Part shown: positions 32,506 to 45,475 of the stretch, one piece after another | Position numbering within the stretch: the first letter of the stretch is position 1 | Layout of the letters: the number at the start of each line of letters is the position of its first letter | Assembly: GCF_037042905.1 (NCBI RefSeq) | Contig: NC_087251.1 | Location: 42,747,373 to 42,811,372, forward strand | DNA length: 64,000 nt | Direction: 5' to 3' | Origin: Lytechinus pictus | Taxonomy: Eukaryota; Echinodermata; Echinoidea; Temnopleuroida; Toxopneustidae | The notes under the pieces: generated by a model | Seen by the model: only the letters and a program-made list of their open reading frames with translations | Told to the model about the DNA's origin: nothing | Databases searched by the model: none | Program-made: the position numbers and the translations under genes

Positions 32506-33837
32506 ACAAAAAATATAGCATACCCTATAGGCTTAATTGAGTCAAGTTATTAAAAGTGTACGATGGGTATATGGGTATTGACCTATCAATGCCGTCAGTA
32601 GCAATTAAGTTCAGAGCGCTATTCTGCAATCTTTTCATTTGCATCATATGCTATATTTCCACAATTTTTTTTAAAAGTTCATATTGATGGCCTAAAATAT
32701 ATCATTTCATTAAGCACGGCCCTTATCCTGACCCCCGTCGTTGTTTTATTTTCATGAGATCTGTCCTCATGGAATCCAGGAAATTCCAGGATCGCGAATT
32801 ATAGTTTTCCAGGGTCATTCCAGGAAGTTATCATTTTCGGGAATGATACTATTTCCTGAATATTATGTCAAAATCTATCACAAAATTTGATCTTTTTAAT
32901 TAAAATGTCATTTTTTTTTGCTCGTTCGCTTCGCTCGCTCGTAACTCTGTATAACATTTGCCTGTTAAAGTGTTATATGTTTCGCCCCCTCAAAAGTTTT
33001 GGCTCAATTGCGGCTCTAGCTGGGCCCTATATTCATTTTTTTGTGTGAGGGTGTGTGTGTGTGTGTGTATAGAAGAGAATTATAACTTATGGAAGACTGG
33101 AGAACATTCGGAAAATTCCAGGAACTTTCAGAGTAAATTCCAATCCGGGAAGTCCCGTTTTGAAAAGTGGAATCACATGCATGCCACACTGCACTGTGCT
33201 CTTATATCTCTAACATCAGATCACAGCGCAGCCGGTGTCATAGACGAATTGAAACGGGCAGCCGATCGGGGCAGGAGGAACTAATCGGCGGCTCTTTTAT
33301 CCGCTGATTAGTTCCGAATTTTGTTGTGTGATGCGATCGTCATAGCCGATTTGTTCCGACCAGGCGATTTGTTCCTATACGCCATTCATGCAACTTTGAC
33401 ACCCCTACAGCAAAAATGTGAAATTCCAGTGGTCCTTTTCAACCAATTGGTTCCTCCAAATCAACCACACCCACAATTGCCGATTTTAGAATCTTATTTT
33501 GGGACAAAGAGAAGTATATATGTTTTGGGAATACAATTTATGCATTATTTTAGCACACTTCCAATTATTGATTACAGCTGTGTGGGGCCACGAAGCCATA
33601 TTCACACTGAGTGCTCCCTTTGTACGCCTGTGCTCATTCGGGGTGTGAATTTCGATTTTGTATAGATCTATATGTCTTCATTACTCAAGTAAGAAACCGG
33701 GGCAAGAAATAGGATGGGATGGCGACTGGCTGCTGAGGGTGGGTGGGGGTAAACACTGCTGCGTGCTCACCAAAACCCCGAAAGTAAGTAGAAAATGAAA
33801 AATAATACATGTAATATATAAATAATAGAACTAAAAG
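32506..33837. other. intergenic, no gene seen
   Basis: Mixed sequence with a short GT run (33041-33069) and a small hairpin around 33275-33312 (GAACTAATCGGCGG / CCGCTGATTAGTTC). Open frames of about 110 codons lack any recognisable domain. Confidence 0.4.
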
Positions 33838-35440
33838 CTTAAAGGTCAAGTCCACCCCAGAAAAAATGTTGATTTGAATAAATAGAGAAAAATCAAACAA
33901 GTATAACGCTGAAAATTTCATCAAAATCGGATGTAAAATAAGAAAATTATGGAATTTTAAAGTTTTGCTTATTTTTCACAAAACTGTGATATGCACAATT
34001 AAGTGAGTCAGTCGATGATGTCCATCACTCACTATTTCTTTGTTTTTTATTGTTTGAATTATACAATTGTTAATTTTTTACAGATTTGACAATAAGGACC
34101 GATTTGACTGAACCATATAGTATAAAACAATGCTATCTACACACAGTGGCGTACCGTGGGTCACGGCATTGGGGGGGGGGCACCAGCAAAAATGTTGAGT
34201 CACTCAGTGAGCGCGCGAAGCGCGCTCAGTTGCAACGTATACTGACCTAATATACATTTTAAGGACAAAGCCATAAAACGGATATGTATCTCACTGATCA
34301 AATAATGCGAGCGCGAAGCGCGAGCTTATCCTTTTTTTATATTCAGACCTAAAAGAGGACATATTAAGCAATTTTTTGTTATGATACATACCTGTCTCGA
34401 TAAACAAACAACGCGAGCGCGAAGCGCGAGCTGAAATTTTGCATATATTGACCCCAAACAGGCATATTTTAATGACTATTTTTTAAGGACTCCATTAAGA
34501 TTATATATCTCACCATTTAGTCATCTAATCGAGTGCCAAACGCTTGCTGATATTGTTAGAATTACATCTAAACACATGAATTACTTGTTGAAGTCATTGT
34601 AATCATGATTATCATACGCATCTTACAAATCAAATACTGCGAGTGCGAAGCGCGAGCTGAAAATTTAGGAAATTCAGACCTGAAGAGGGACATTTTAAGG
34701 CTTGTTTGTAGGAATTCACTAAGACCATACGTATTTCACTAACCAAATTATGCGAGCACGAAGCGCGAGCTGAAAATTTTTGATATTCAGACCAGAAAAA
34801 AAGGGACATTTTAAGGACTGATTTTAAGAATTCATGAAGATCAGTCATACATGTATCTCACCAATCCACTATTGCGAACGTGAGCACGGACAGGAAATGT
34901 TTTACATGAAGGCCTTAGAATATGGGGCAATCGCTTTAAGTTGTCATAAAAAAGAAGCATATGTCACTACATAAAACAATAACTCGAAGTGCGAGGAAAT
35001 ATATATGGTGTATATTGACTTGAAAACGGAAGGTTTTAGCACAACAGGATTATATATCTCGTTAAACAGACAATACGAGCACCAGGAACAATGAAGACAT
35101 AGGCCATGAGCAAATTATGTTTCATAAAGATATGAAAATAAAAATGTTTCTTATGTAATATAACATAACATAGTTATTATAAAATATAAAATTATAATGA
35201 ACAATAATGTCTTCTTTCCCACTACGTTTCTCTTCCTTTCTCCCTCTTTTTCTCCTTTTCCCCGTTTTTTTTTTTTTTTTTTTTTTGGCCAGCCGATTGG
35301 GGGGGGGGGGAGGGGGCACGTGCCCCCCTATGCCCTCCCGTAGTTACGCCACTGTCTACACAGTCATGTTCAGGGAGGAATTAATCATTGTTTCACTTGA
35401 CAATGAGGAGACAGTTAGAATATTGATCATTATGTTCGAC
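33838..35440. mobile_element. CAAGTCCACCCC-family MITE interrupted by a hAT-like element
   Basis: The left part (AAAGGTCAAGTCCACCCCAG) runs to 34143 and the right part resumes at 35355 with CAGTCATGTTCAGGGAGGAA. The two halves match the order seen at 21288-21864. Confidence 0.6.
34144..35354. mobile_element. hAT-like element with GCGAAGC tandem array
   Basis: The ends are CAGTGGCGTACCGTGGG on the left and CCCGTAGTTACGCCACTG on the right. TCTACACA is duplicated at 34136-34143 and 35355-35362. The interior holds about eight units of 105-115 bp, each with CGAGCGCGAAGCGCGAGC or a decayed form, then CTGAAAATTT...TTCAGACC and GGGACATTTTAAGG. Units decay towards the right. No transposase. Confidence 0.82.
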
Positions 35441-35745
35441 CTTTGGGCGGCTATTCATGGGGGGGGGGGGGACAAATTGACATTACTTATAGGGGGCATC
35501 GGAAAAAAGGGGGCATTGGAAAAAAAGTGGGGGGCTGAAGCCCCCCCCCCCCCCAGCCCCCCCCCCCCCGCTTCCGCGGCCCCTGACACACACACACACA
35601 TGTGTATATTTTATGACGACTCAAAATTACTGGTCGTAGCTTCTTACGATCATCAGAGATTGGCGCAAAAAGAGAGATACTAAGCAGCTATACAAGTTTT
35701 GTATTGCCATTTTTTTTCCACTGATTATTGAAGTATATATGGCAC

Positions 35746-37079
35746 CGACGCACAGTGGGCCAGAATGAACCCAAAGTGCGCCAAAACCCATTATTCACAC
35801 ATTTGTATGATTAAATTTGGTAGATATGGGTAATTTCACCCGTAGAATTCAATAAAAGTATTTTCAAATATTGATGACGTCGTTAAAATACTGTTTTCTG
35901 ATTGGCTGTTAATATTTGAGCAGAAATTACATGTTTCTAATTCTACAATAAGTTTCAAATTTTCAGAAACTAGTTTTAGATACATTTCAGCAATAATTAA
36001 GCATATCAGCAAACAGCAAACACACAAACAGGCAACCAAACCAGAAAAGTCTGTGCTCGGGGTACAAATAATTCAATTGGTGACCTGAGTATCGCTTAAA
36101 GAGGGCGTCCTACCATGAATCCGGAATTGTAAAATTCAAAGTGAAATTGTAAAAAAAAAAATGAAAAGGAGTATTTTTATTCCCTGTGTACAATGATTAA
36201 CCACACCTACATGCATTAAAATGGATTGATACCAGAAGTGGACAGTGAAATCTTTAAAATAATGATTCCAGTGATTAGAGGCCGGGTCCTCTGCAGGTTA
36301 ATCAGTACAAGGCCCTACAAGCTAGGCCTACCAAGAACGGCGTATACAAAGTTATTCCGAATCAGAGTCTCTCTCTACTATCTCAACAACTATTATGTCT
36401 TTGGTGAGAAGATCTTTTTAGCATACAACATCAGGGGGAAGAGGCTGTGATTGTTGTACTCTTAAAAACTTGCTCCTAATCACAATGTCACCTGTTACCA
36501 TTAGCATGTGGAATACATATAAAGTCAATGAGAATCATAAACCAAACAATCATTGAAATGATAATATACACTTCCTTCTTGATCGATACCAACAATTATA
36601 GCAAATTTAGAATGAGCCAAGAGATAAACGAATTCATACGTGTATGTGAAGTTACAAACCCTTTTGGGGGATAAATACTAATAATGATAATGCAATTTAT
36701 ACATGTAATAGAGCCCACGTATATCCCATATGTGTCCTATACACATTTTCATATTTTGTCAGAAAACTGCGAGAGACCTATCACATCCCTAGTCATGTGT
36801 TATAGCGATATACAGTAGCCTCTACTTGGTTTATGAACAACAAACCAAATATATAATCTTACCCGGGAATCTTATACCTTAAGAATTAATCTTCTCAGTA
36901 TGACAGCATATCAGATATGGAACACGGGATGGAACAGTTTGGCATCAAAATGAAGTTGCGTTACATGTATTATTATATAGTTAGTGGAATTGGAAATGAA
37001 AGCTTGCCTTTACGTATGTTTAACGAAAATATTTTAAAGGCAGACACCAGTCACAAGAGCCACACACTTGAGCCAGTTA

Positions 37080-37119
<40 letters not shown>

Positions 37120-37770
37120 CCCAGAACGCGACGGGGAGTTTGATGTTTAATGTCACCCGCAACGTTCGGCATGCACGCGCATATAATGGGTCAGTAACTT
37201 GGACCGATTTTTGTGATAAATACGGCGAACATGTGGTTGAAAAATTTGTTATATCTCCAGAAAATGCACGTATATGCAGCTAAATTTGGTATCAGTGTAA
37301 AGCATGAACTATAACAAAGACCGCCATGGTATTTACAGCGCAGCAATCGGCAGCAATTTGTAAAAGAAATGCTCATGAAAAAAAAAATGCTAAAACACCC
37401 CCATTGTCAAATGGTTTCGTCCAAAATTGCCTCTGAAGGGATTATCATTTTATCTTGAAAATCTTTGATCACTTAAAACAATTATTCATCAAAGAGCACC
37501 GTGAATTAGAAATAAATTAAGCAATCCGTTTTGTCAAAACAGTGAAATATCAAAAACGTGTCATTTACACATGCGGTAGCCGTAAAGAGTAATTTTCCGG
37601 TAACATTGAATAAAAATGGGCAACTAATATTCAATTTAATGGAGAAATATTGTACGGAGGCATTCTACAGGTTCTTATCTTTGCTTAGAACATGAAAAAA
37701 ACAAAATTTGTTTCATGACCAAAAACCAGTTTTGGCGCACTTTTGCTCTCTCCTGGCCCACTGTGCGACG
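35746..37770. mobile_element. 2-kb TIR element with CGACGCACAGTGGGCCAG ends
   Basis: Left CGACGCACAGTGGGCCAG, then CAAAGTGCGCCAAAAC; right GTTTTGGCGCACTTTTGC, then CTGGCCCACTGTGCGACG. About 45 bp are inverted. The interior is AT-rich, with a (CT)n run at 37096-37120 and no recognisable coding region. Confidence 0.65.
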
Positions 37771-38044
37771 TTCTGTCCGGGGGTCAATTCTCACGCTATA
37801 TATTTCACCAAATGTATACATATGAAGAAAAAGGCGAATAATATAATCAGGGGTGGCGGAGCAAATTTAAAAGTGGGAGGGGCACGGAGAAAATGGGGGT
37901 ACTTCCTCTTTTGAAAAGTAACAATTTAAAAAGAAAATAGTCTACTATCTACCCCAGTGGCATAATGAGGCAAAAGTTTTGAGGGGAGCAGACTTGGTGT
38001 ACGAATTTTTCTAAGCTGCGAGCAAGCAAATGTTGGCATAATTG

Positions 38045-39430
38045 TACTTGATGCCCCCAGGGGACATCAACGTTTTTACCTTTTGGTACTCCTTGATTTC
38101 CCGATGATTCTTCGTTACCAAAATGTAAACATTTCTTTTCTCACTATAAAAAAAAATAGAAAGTAGTTCTGGTTTGCGCTAGCGCACCCCATATGAGATG
38201 CGAGTACAAATGCGCAAACAGGTGCATCTAGATGAGCGCGCATCCTTGCCTCCTCATCTATCCTCTTATATTACTTGCACTTGATGCCCCCAAAATTGAT
38301 GAAAGCAGTGATCCGGCGAGTAATCCTAGAAGTGTTGACAAAATTAACCTTGATAGCTAGATAATAAACTCTCTATTATTACTTGTACTTGATGCCCCCA
38401 AATTTTCTTTTTCTATTTTCTAGCCGCGCAAGCCTTCATAACATCGTCGAAACGAATTAACCTTGTTGGCTAAATTAACCTTGATAGCTAGAGAATAATC
38501 TCTCTATTATTTGCACTTGATGCCCCCAAAAATTTCAACAAAATTAACATTGTAGCCAAAATTAACCTTGTTGGCAAAATTAACCTTGAGAGCTAATGTA
38601 ACCTTGAGAGCTATAGCTCGTCTCTCTTATATTACTTGCACTTGATGCCCCCCAAAATTTCAACAAAATTAACCTTGTAGCCAAAATTAACCTTGTTGGC
38701 AAAATTAACCTTGATAGCTAATGTAACCTTGAGTCGAGAGCTAAAGCTCGTCTCTCTTATATTACTTGTACTTGATGCCCCCAAAAATTTCAACAAAATT
38801 AACCTTGTAGCCAAAATTAACCTTGTTGGCAAAATTAACCTTGATAGCTAATGTAACCTTGAGAGCTAAAGCTCGTCTCTCTTATATTACTTGCACTTGA
38901 TGCCCCCAAAAATTTCAACAAAATTAACCTTGTAGCCAAAATTAACCTTGTTGGCAAAATTAACCTTGATAGCTAATGTAACCTTGAGAACTATAGCTCG
39001 TCTCTCTTATATTACTTGCACTTGATGCCCCCAAAAATTTCAACAAAATTAACCTTGTAGCCAAAATTAACCTTGTTGGCAAAATTAACCTTGATAGCTA
39101 ATGTAACCTTGAGTCGAGAGCTAAAGCTCGTCTCTCTTATATTACTTGTACTTGATGCCCCCAAAAATTTCAACAAAATTAACCTTGTAGCCAAAATTAA
39201 CCTTGTTGGCAAAATTAACCTTGATAGCTAATGTAACCTTGAGAGCTATAGCTCGTCTCTCTTATATTACTTGCACTTGATGCCCCCAATTACTTTATTT
39301 GTTGCGCGATCAACCAAACCACGCGCGGATGGATATCAACTCGCCGATGATAAACAGGGTCGGGTACGTCGTCGGTCGAGGATCCACGAATCAAGGTAAA
39401 AAAGTTGATGTCCCCTGGGGGCATCAAGTA
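38045..39430. mobile_element. TIR element carrying a 126-bp tandem array
   Basis: The ends are TACTTGATGCCCCCAGGGGA (left) and TCCCCTGGGGGCATCAAGTA (right), and the TIR extends about 45 bp with few mismatches. Internally about nine units start ACTTGATGCCCCCAA at 38275, 38385, 38512, 38638, 38768, 38893, 39019, 39149 and 39274, followed by AACCTTG-rich sequence. Three units form a 380-bp higher-order repeat. Minus-strand frames here only reflect the repeat. Confidence 0.82.
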
Positions 39431-40937
39431 TGGCAGTGTGTCCAAACTTCGCGCGTGTCCATACTTCGCGGACGGTCCTTATCTCAAAAACTAGCCAATA
39501 TCCTTAAAATCTGACATCATCAACGTGAAAAGCGACCTACAATTACCGTTTAATGAAAATTTCTTTAGGATGAGTTCAGTATTCATGAAAATATTGGCAA
39601 AAGATCGGCAAATTTGCCACCGCTAGCGCCCGTTTTGAAGAAATCACAAGCATCACGATATCACCATTTTGCAAGCAGAAGTCATCAAAAATGTGAGTTA
39701 AATGTGGTACTAACCGATTCCATAGCATTTTGCCATCAATCTGATTTAATTTTTCACTTTTTGAACTTGAGTTTTTGTTTAAATCTCCACAAAAGCTTTG
39801 GTGCGCGAAGTTAGGTCACACTTTTCAGAACGGTTTTCCAGCACAGCCCGCATTCGCCGATCGGAATAGAATTTTGAGATCGCGATACCGGCGAAACCCC
39901 TTGACCTACTTTACATTTTCGTCCATGATTTTATAGTTTACGATCTTGCCGTCAATGTGGTAACTATTTCTTTAATTGGTTTTGTATAAATTATGAATAT
40001 TTTGTGAACAAAATTAAGCCTGATGAATATTTTTGAAAAGTGCGCGAAGTTTGGACACCCCATCATACAATTATGCCCAAATGTTGACATATTTTAATAA
40101 AAAATATTATTTGTGATATAAAGATTTTGACACAATTTTCAGAGAATAATATATGTCAAAAGGGGATTGTGTGCAAACAGATAACCCCCATGCCTAAGGT
40201 AGTGCAAGATGTTCTCGCATTAGATAAAAAAAAATCACGGTCCATGTTTACAATCAAAAAGTAAAATGTTGTTTAAATGTGGAACCAAACGGCGGCTCTC
40301 CTATTGTTTCGGCAAAAATTTGAACCAGTCACTTGGATCTGGCGGGCCCTATCGACTAGCCCTTTTGTACTGGCGGTACTAATCAGCTAGCCGTTTTGGA
40401 CCGCCGGTACCCGGGCCAATTCTGCTATGACACCGGCCTAGTCTGCTGCTCTGAGCTGCATGTGCAAACTGAATGGCTCGTGATATGATATCGAGGTGGT
40501 ATCTCCGCTGCTTGTCACTGGCACTGAAATCTTCAAATTCAAAATGCTTGAAGCGGGAGGATCTGAGATTGAGATGGATATTGTCATGCCTGCCATTGAT
40601 GCGGAGCGACCAAATGGAGTGAAAAAGGTGTGAGATCCAGAAAAAATATTTTTGTATTATTTTTACAAGTTGGTGATGCCTGGGCTTGGCCTTGCTGGCC
40701 TGGGCTTGGGCATCGCCATCGGATTTGCCGTGAGTCTGCGGCAGCTGGCAGCCGCACTTTTTCAGTTTGGCGGGGTCCCCAGCCGGCCGGGCTTTGGTGC
40801 GTAGCGTCGCCGTGGGACTGAGCTGAGCTGAGCCTGGCTCTGCCTGGGGCACTGCACTGGGTAGTAAGGGTAGGCCTAACCCAGGGAGCTCCCGCCCGCT
40901 GTGCGGGCGGGAGCCCAGGGGCCAGGGCTTACCGTGT
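39431..40937. other. intergenic, no supported gene
   Basis: Includes a GC-rich block at 40680-40925 with a strong hairpin, stem GCTCCCGCCCG and loop CTGTG, at 40888-40914. A 157-codon minus-strand frame at 40852-40379 has no domain I recognise. GGTTT and other repeat scraps are present. Confidence 0.35.
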
Positions 40938-41108
40938 ATTTTACCATACTCACGGGACTAGGGTGATTTATGGTCTAAATATTTCTCCAAATGAATTGTG
41001 AAAACAGAAATTATGCACTTACCACAATTATATGGATGAAGGTCTATCGAGTGGTAGAATCCTGGGAGTACCTTTAGAATCCAATGTCATGAATCGATTA
41101 CAAAAGAG
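40938..41108. repeat. left arm of large inverted duplication
   Basis: ATACTCACGGGACTAGGGT through GAATCGATTACAAAAG matches, inverted, 49933-50275 at about 90% once a hairpin insertion in the right arm is removed. Landmarks shared: AACAGAAATTATGCACTTAC and GAAGGTCTATCGAGTGGTAG. Confidence 0.82.
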
Positions 41109-41472
41109 CAATTACCTACTAATTGCTGCTGCCGGTGTGGTGCGATATCAGTTTTGTCGCCCTCTACGTTCGTGAGTGAATTAAGAGTCCCCGGCGACAA
41201 GCAGGAATCGGATCGGGAGATGGATAAAGGATGGGGGGAGGGGGCAGATGGGGGAGGGGGGATGGCCCCGTAGAGGGAGTACACGACTTGTCCAATGTGG
41301 TGGATGTAGTAGGAGAGAGTGAAGTAATGGCAGGTGATATAATAATCAGAGGACTTAAAAAGGGATGATATATATGAAGGGATCAAAGAGGGGGCGCGTG
41401 ATCGAGGACACGTGCAATGGTATATAATTATGTTGATGATGTTGTTTAAGGAATGATATACGTTGATATCTA

Positions 41473-42262
41473 TATATGGATACAGAATACTTGGATACTA
41501 TTATATTAAAACATGTATGGATATGAATACATGGATACGTGGATACTTGGATACTATTGGATACTTGGATACTTGGATACGTGGATACGCGGATACGTGG
41601 ATACTTGGATACTATTGGAGACTTGGATACGTGGATACGGGGATACTTGGATACTGTTGGATACTTGGATACGTGGATACGCGGATACGTGGATACGTGG
41701 ATACTTGGATACTATTGGATACTTGGATACGTGGATACGCGGATACGTGGATACGTGGATACGCGGATACTATTGGATACTTGGATACGCGGATACGTGG
41801 ATACGCGGATACGTGGATACGTGGATACTTGGATACTATTGGAGACTTGGATACTTGGATACTTGGATACGTGGATACGTGGATACGCGGATACGCGGAT
41901 ACGTGGATACGTGGATACTTGGATACTGTTGGATACTTGGATACTTGGATACGTGGATACGCGGATACGTGGATACTTAGATACTATTGGATACTTGGAT
42001 ACGTGGATACGTGGATACGTGGATACGCGGATACGTGGATACGTGGATACTTTGATACTATTGGATACTTGGATACTTGGATACGTGGATACGTGGATAC
42101 GTGGATACTTGGATACTATTGGAGACTTGGATACTTGGATACGTGGATACGCGGATACGTGGATACGGGGATCTTATATACCTTTGGTTACATGGATACT
42201 TGGATACGCGGCTACGGGCACATGCCTACATGAAAACTTAGATACATAGATACTTGGATAAG
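41473..42262. repeat. 8-bp minisatellite GGATAC(GT/GC/TT)
   Basis: About 95 copies of GGATACGT, GGATACGC and GGATACTT, with spaced TATTGGAT(A/G) variants. Because 8 is not a multiple of 3, all three forward frames read the same octapeptide repeat (WIRGYVDT and rotations) and stay open for 155-256 codons. This is not evidence of a protein. Confidence 0.92.
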
Positions 42263-44669
42263 AACATCAAGGAGTTTTTGATACTCTGGAACATGGAAAA
42301 CACATGAAGAAGTGCATGATACTAAGTGTACTTTTAGAACGAAGCATCACTCAGACCCTAATTACCTTATTTTCAGATAATTGACATCGTCACTTTTAAT
42401 CTGTATTTTTCTTGAGAGAAAAGATAGAAAAGGCTACTTTCATCAGTGAATCGTTAAAAATTGGCTGCTCTCTTTATAATTATAACGAGACATATATCAA
42501 TTCCCTAAGCCCATATGATTACAATTTGACCAATTAATCTTAATCCTTTTTAGGATTGATTTTATTTAATTAAGTTGATATCAGTAAACAAAATATAAAT
42601 AAACTATTTGGATTATTATAGATTTTTCAGTCAACATAAAAGAAGGCTAATATAATAACATGTACGAATATGCAGCTTAAAGGTCAAGTCTACCCAAAAA
42701 GTTATTGATTTGAATCAATAGAGAAATAAGAAACAAGCCAATTTCATAAAAAAACGTATGTAAAATAAGAAAGTTATGACATTTGGAAGTTTTTCGCTTA
42801 TATTTCGCAAAACAATTACAATCATGTACAACTCAGTGATAAGTAATAAGACACGAGCAACAGAGAACAACAAAATAGTTAAGTAAGGGGATAATAAGAA
42901 CGATATACGTTTTGGTTATATTAAAATGACCAATCAATTTCAAAACATTGGTTACAATTCGACAATTAATTTCACTCACTCCTGTTGGTAATTGCAACGA
43001 GACACATCATAGGGCCAATATCACAATCCTTTTTTTAAACAAATTAATTTCATTCCTATGTCTTGTTATGTGAATGTCTCGTTCTGATTATAAATTATCT
43101 CATATGACTCGTTCTATTTATAATTATTGGCATATAATTTACTTCTTTTCAAAAATTATAGAAAGAGTGAACTTGATGAAGAGAAATAGAAGAGGAATTA
43201 CAGAAGGGGGAAAATAGGATAAAAGGAGAAGACGGAGGAGGAGAATGAAGAAAAATAGGAATATGAAGTAAGGGAGTGCAATACAAAGTTTTGTGAATGA
43301 TATATTGCATTATTGGCATATAATTTACTTCTTTTCAAAAATTATCTTCCTACTTATACATCCAGAAGACTATCAAGAGAGCATGGAGAACTGCAATTGT
43401 AACAGAACATCGGCATGCAATGACGCCTATGATATAATATCTCGTTTTAAGCATAAATTGGATTAAACTTTAATTGGTGGGTTGTAATGTGAATGTCTCG
43501 TTCTGATTATAAATACGGATAAGTATTAGTCCTATATGATTCGTTCTATATCTTAATTTTTATCAAAAATGATTTTTTTTTAAATAAATATTTTATGAAT
43601 TTAGACCTAGTTAAAAATTGAATAAGTTGACCGGTTTATGAAAAGACATGACTTTCTTAGCGTTTTTTGAAATGGTGAACAGGAATGTTATATCTGACTA
43701 AACAATATTACTGATTCGAGTGCGAAGCGCGATTTAAAATATGTTATAGGGCCTATTGCGATCGGAAACTTCATATTTTAAGTACGTTTTGTACATAAAT
43801 TTAGACCTAAAAACGGACATTCCTTGCTTTTTTTTTTTGGGGGGGGGGTCTTGTTGTATGCATTAAAAATTCTTTAGTAATTTACGTTAAATAATGTGTT
43901 TAATTGCCAATATTTATTATCATCTACGATTATGCTGTAACGAAAAATGCATACACGACATACCTACAGTTACAACATCACCTTATTAATAAACTGGTAA
44001 TTAGATACTGTCTTGCTCGAATGCAGTATACTGAAAATTTATCAAAATCGAATATAAAATAAGAAAGTTATGACATTTAAAGATACGCTTATTTTCAACA
44101 ATTGGAAATTTTGAAATATGACGTGCTTGCACAACACATGTAATTCGATTTAATTATGTTAAAAAATGTCACTTCAGAATTCCTTCAGTTCATTGATAAA
44201 GAACCACCTGTGAATGCCTTTGAGACTATAGGGATACCGTGTAAGATTAATACCCCAAATTCTTGAAAGGAGGGATTAAGATTTAATAGTGATTACGTAA
44301 TCTATTGAAGTTAATGACCGGCATGAACGTGAGACCGGCATGAGACGAGGAAAGAAAGATGAAATAAAAAAAAAATGTGAAAAAGGAATATAAGAAAAAA
44401 CATAAATTCAAGTTTATATTCCTAATGCATTTTAAGCACTTTGTTTGATCGTGAATGATATTTTATTAATAAGAAATAATAATAAATGATAGCATGTTCA
44501 TAAATATCGCTTTTCTCAGAACGGCTCAAAACGATTTACAGCATATTATTGTCCCATGATTCATTTCAATCCCGCATGAAAAGTGCACAATTTCCACATC
44601 TTGGGAAGCATTCCTTGCATTCATCGCAGCCTCGAAATGGCGCTTGCAAATTCAAGCATACAATAACTT

Positions 44670-44830
44670 TCGCATCCAACCGGGTACCCATTTAGCACCT
44701 GGGTCGAGAGTGGCAAGGTGTGCCGGCAATACGTCTTACCAAAGGACGGTATATAGACCGCGGTGAGAATCGAACACACGACTCTCCGTTTACAAGGCGG
44801 GAGTCAGAACCACTATACGCCACGACTCTT
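44670..44830 (-). mobile_element. tRNA-derived SINE, copy C
   Basis: The minus strand has a tRNA-like head: GTGGCGTATAGTGG (A box region), anticodon loop CTTGTAA (Thr TGT type) and GTGTTCGATTCTC (B box). The body contains GCCACTCTCGACCCAGGTGC and GGGTACCC. The stems are imperfect, so it is a SINE and not a tRNA gene. Confidence 0.75.
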
Positions 44831-45388
44831 AAAAAAAAGGCCTTCCTGAAAAAGTCGTGCACAGAACATGTTTCTCATAAACATAAAATATGAGCGCGAA
44901 CTTCTTTCAAACATCAAGGACGAAAAGACCTAAGTATTTTTCGTAAAAATGAATAGCGTGCACAATCTTCTTAATTAAAGTATTAAAAGCATGAAGAGCG
45001 AAATGAACCAATAATTTTAACAAATTGACCTAGCTGAAACACTGATATCTTCCCGTCTGTAAATTTCTTCACTCTTTTTCTTCTTTTCCACTCTTCTTTG
45101 CATTTATTCCATTTTTCCTTCTTACGCAGCCAATAGGGCGTAGAGATCGCATTCGGCCTCCTGGAATTGCCCATTTACATTTTCTTTTTTAGTCTATATT
45201 TTAATTGGTACAAGAGGAGGCAAAGGCGATTAGACACTGGATTCACAAGTTCGTCCAAAAATTAAAACTGATATTTCTAATCTTACACATTCACAATCTT
45301 GGCCAATTATTTTCTGTTCATTATCGCGATTTTTTTTCCTACTTGATTCTATTTCACCTCATTTCATTCATCTCCTTTATTTATCCAG

Positions 45389-45475
45389 GGGCCGCGGAAC
45401 GGTTTTCAAAGTGGGGGGGGGGGGGCTGAAGCCCCCCAGCCCCCCCCCCCCCCCCCCCCCCGGTTCCGCGGCCCC
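45389..45475. mobile_element. miniature element with CAGGGGCCGCGGAAC ends
   Basis: CAGGGGCCGCGGAACGG and CCGGTTCCGCGGCCCCTG flank opposing G and C homopolymers. An identical type of right end (CCGCGGCCCCTG) occurs at 35575-35586. Confidence 0.6.

Noticed and set aside
34205..34880. Regularly spaced GCGAGCGC repeats suggesting a CRISPR array
   Set aside because: The spacers are themselves repeated, units decay gradually, the setting is a eukaryotic hAT-like element and no cas genes exist.
38632..39212. Two identical 66-codon minus-strand frames
   Set aside because: Same frame in two copies of a 380-bp higher-order repeat; not genes.
40379..40852. 157-codon minus-strand frame in a GC-rich block
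   Set aside because: No recognisable domain; composition alone explains the open frame. An unannotated exon cannot be excluded.
41463..42249. Long repetitive open frames reading WIRGYVDT-like octapeptides
   Set aside because: They result from an 8-bp minisatellite without stop words and occur in all three frames equally.
44670..44830. Possible tRNA-Thr gene
   Set aside because: The A and B boxes are recognisable, but the stems do not pair and the body matches SINE copies elsewhere in the window.
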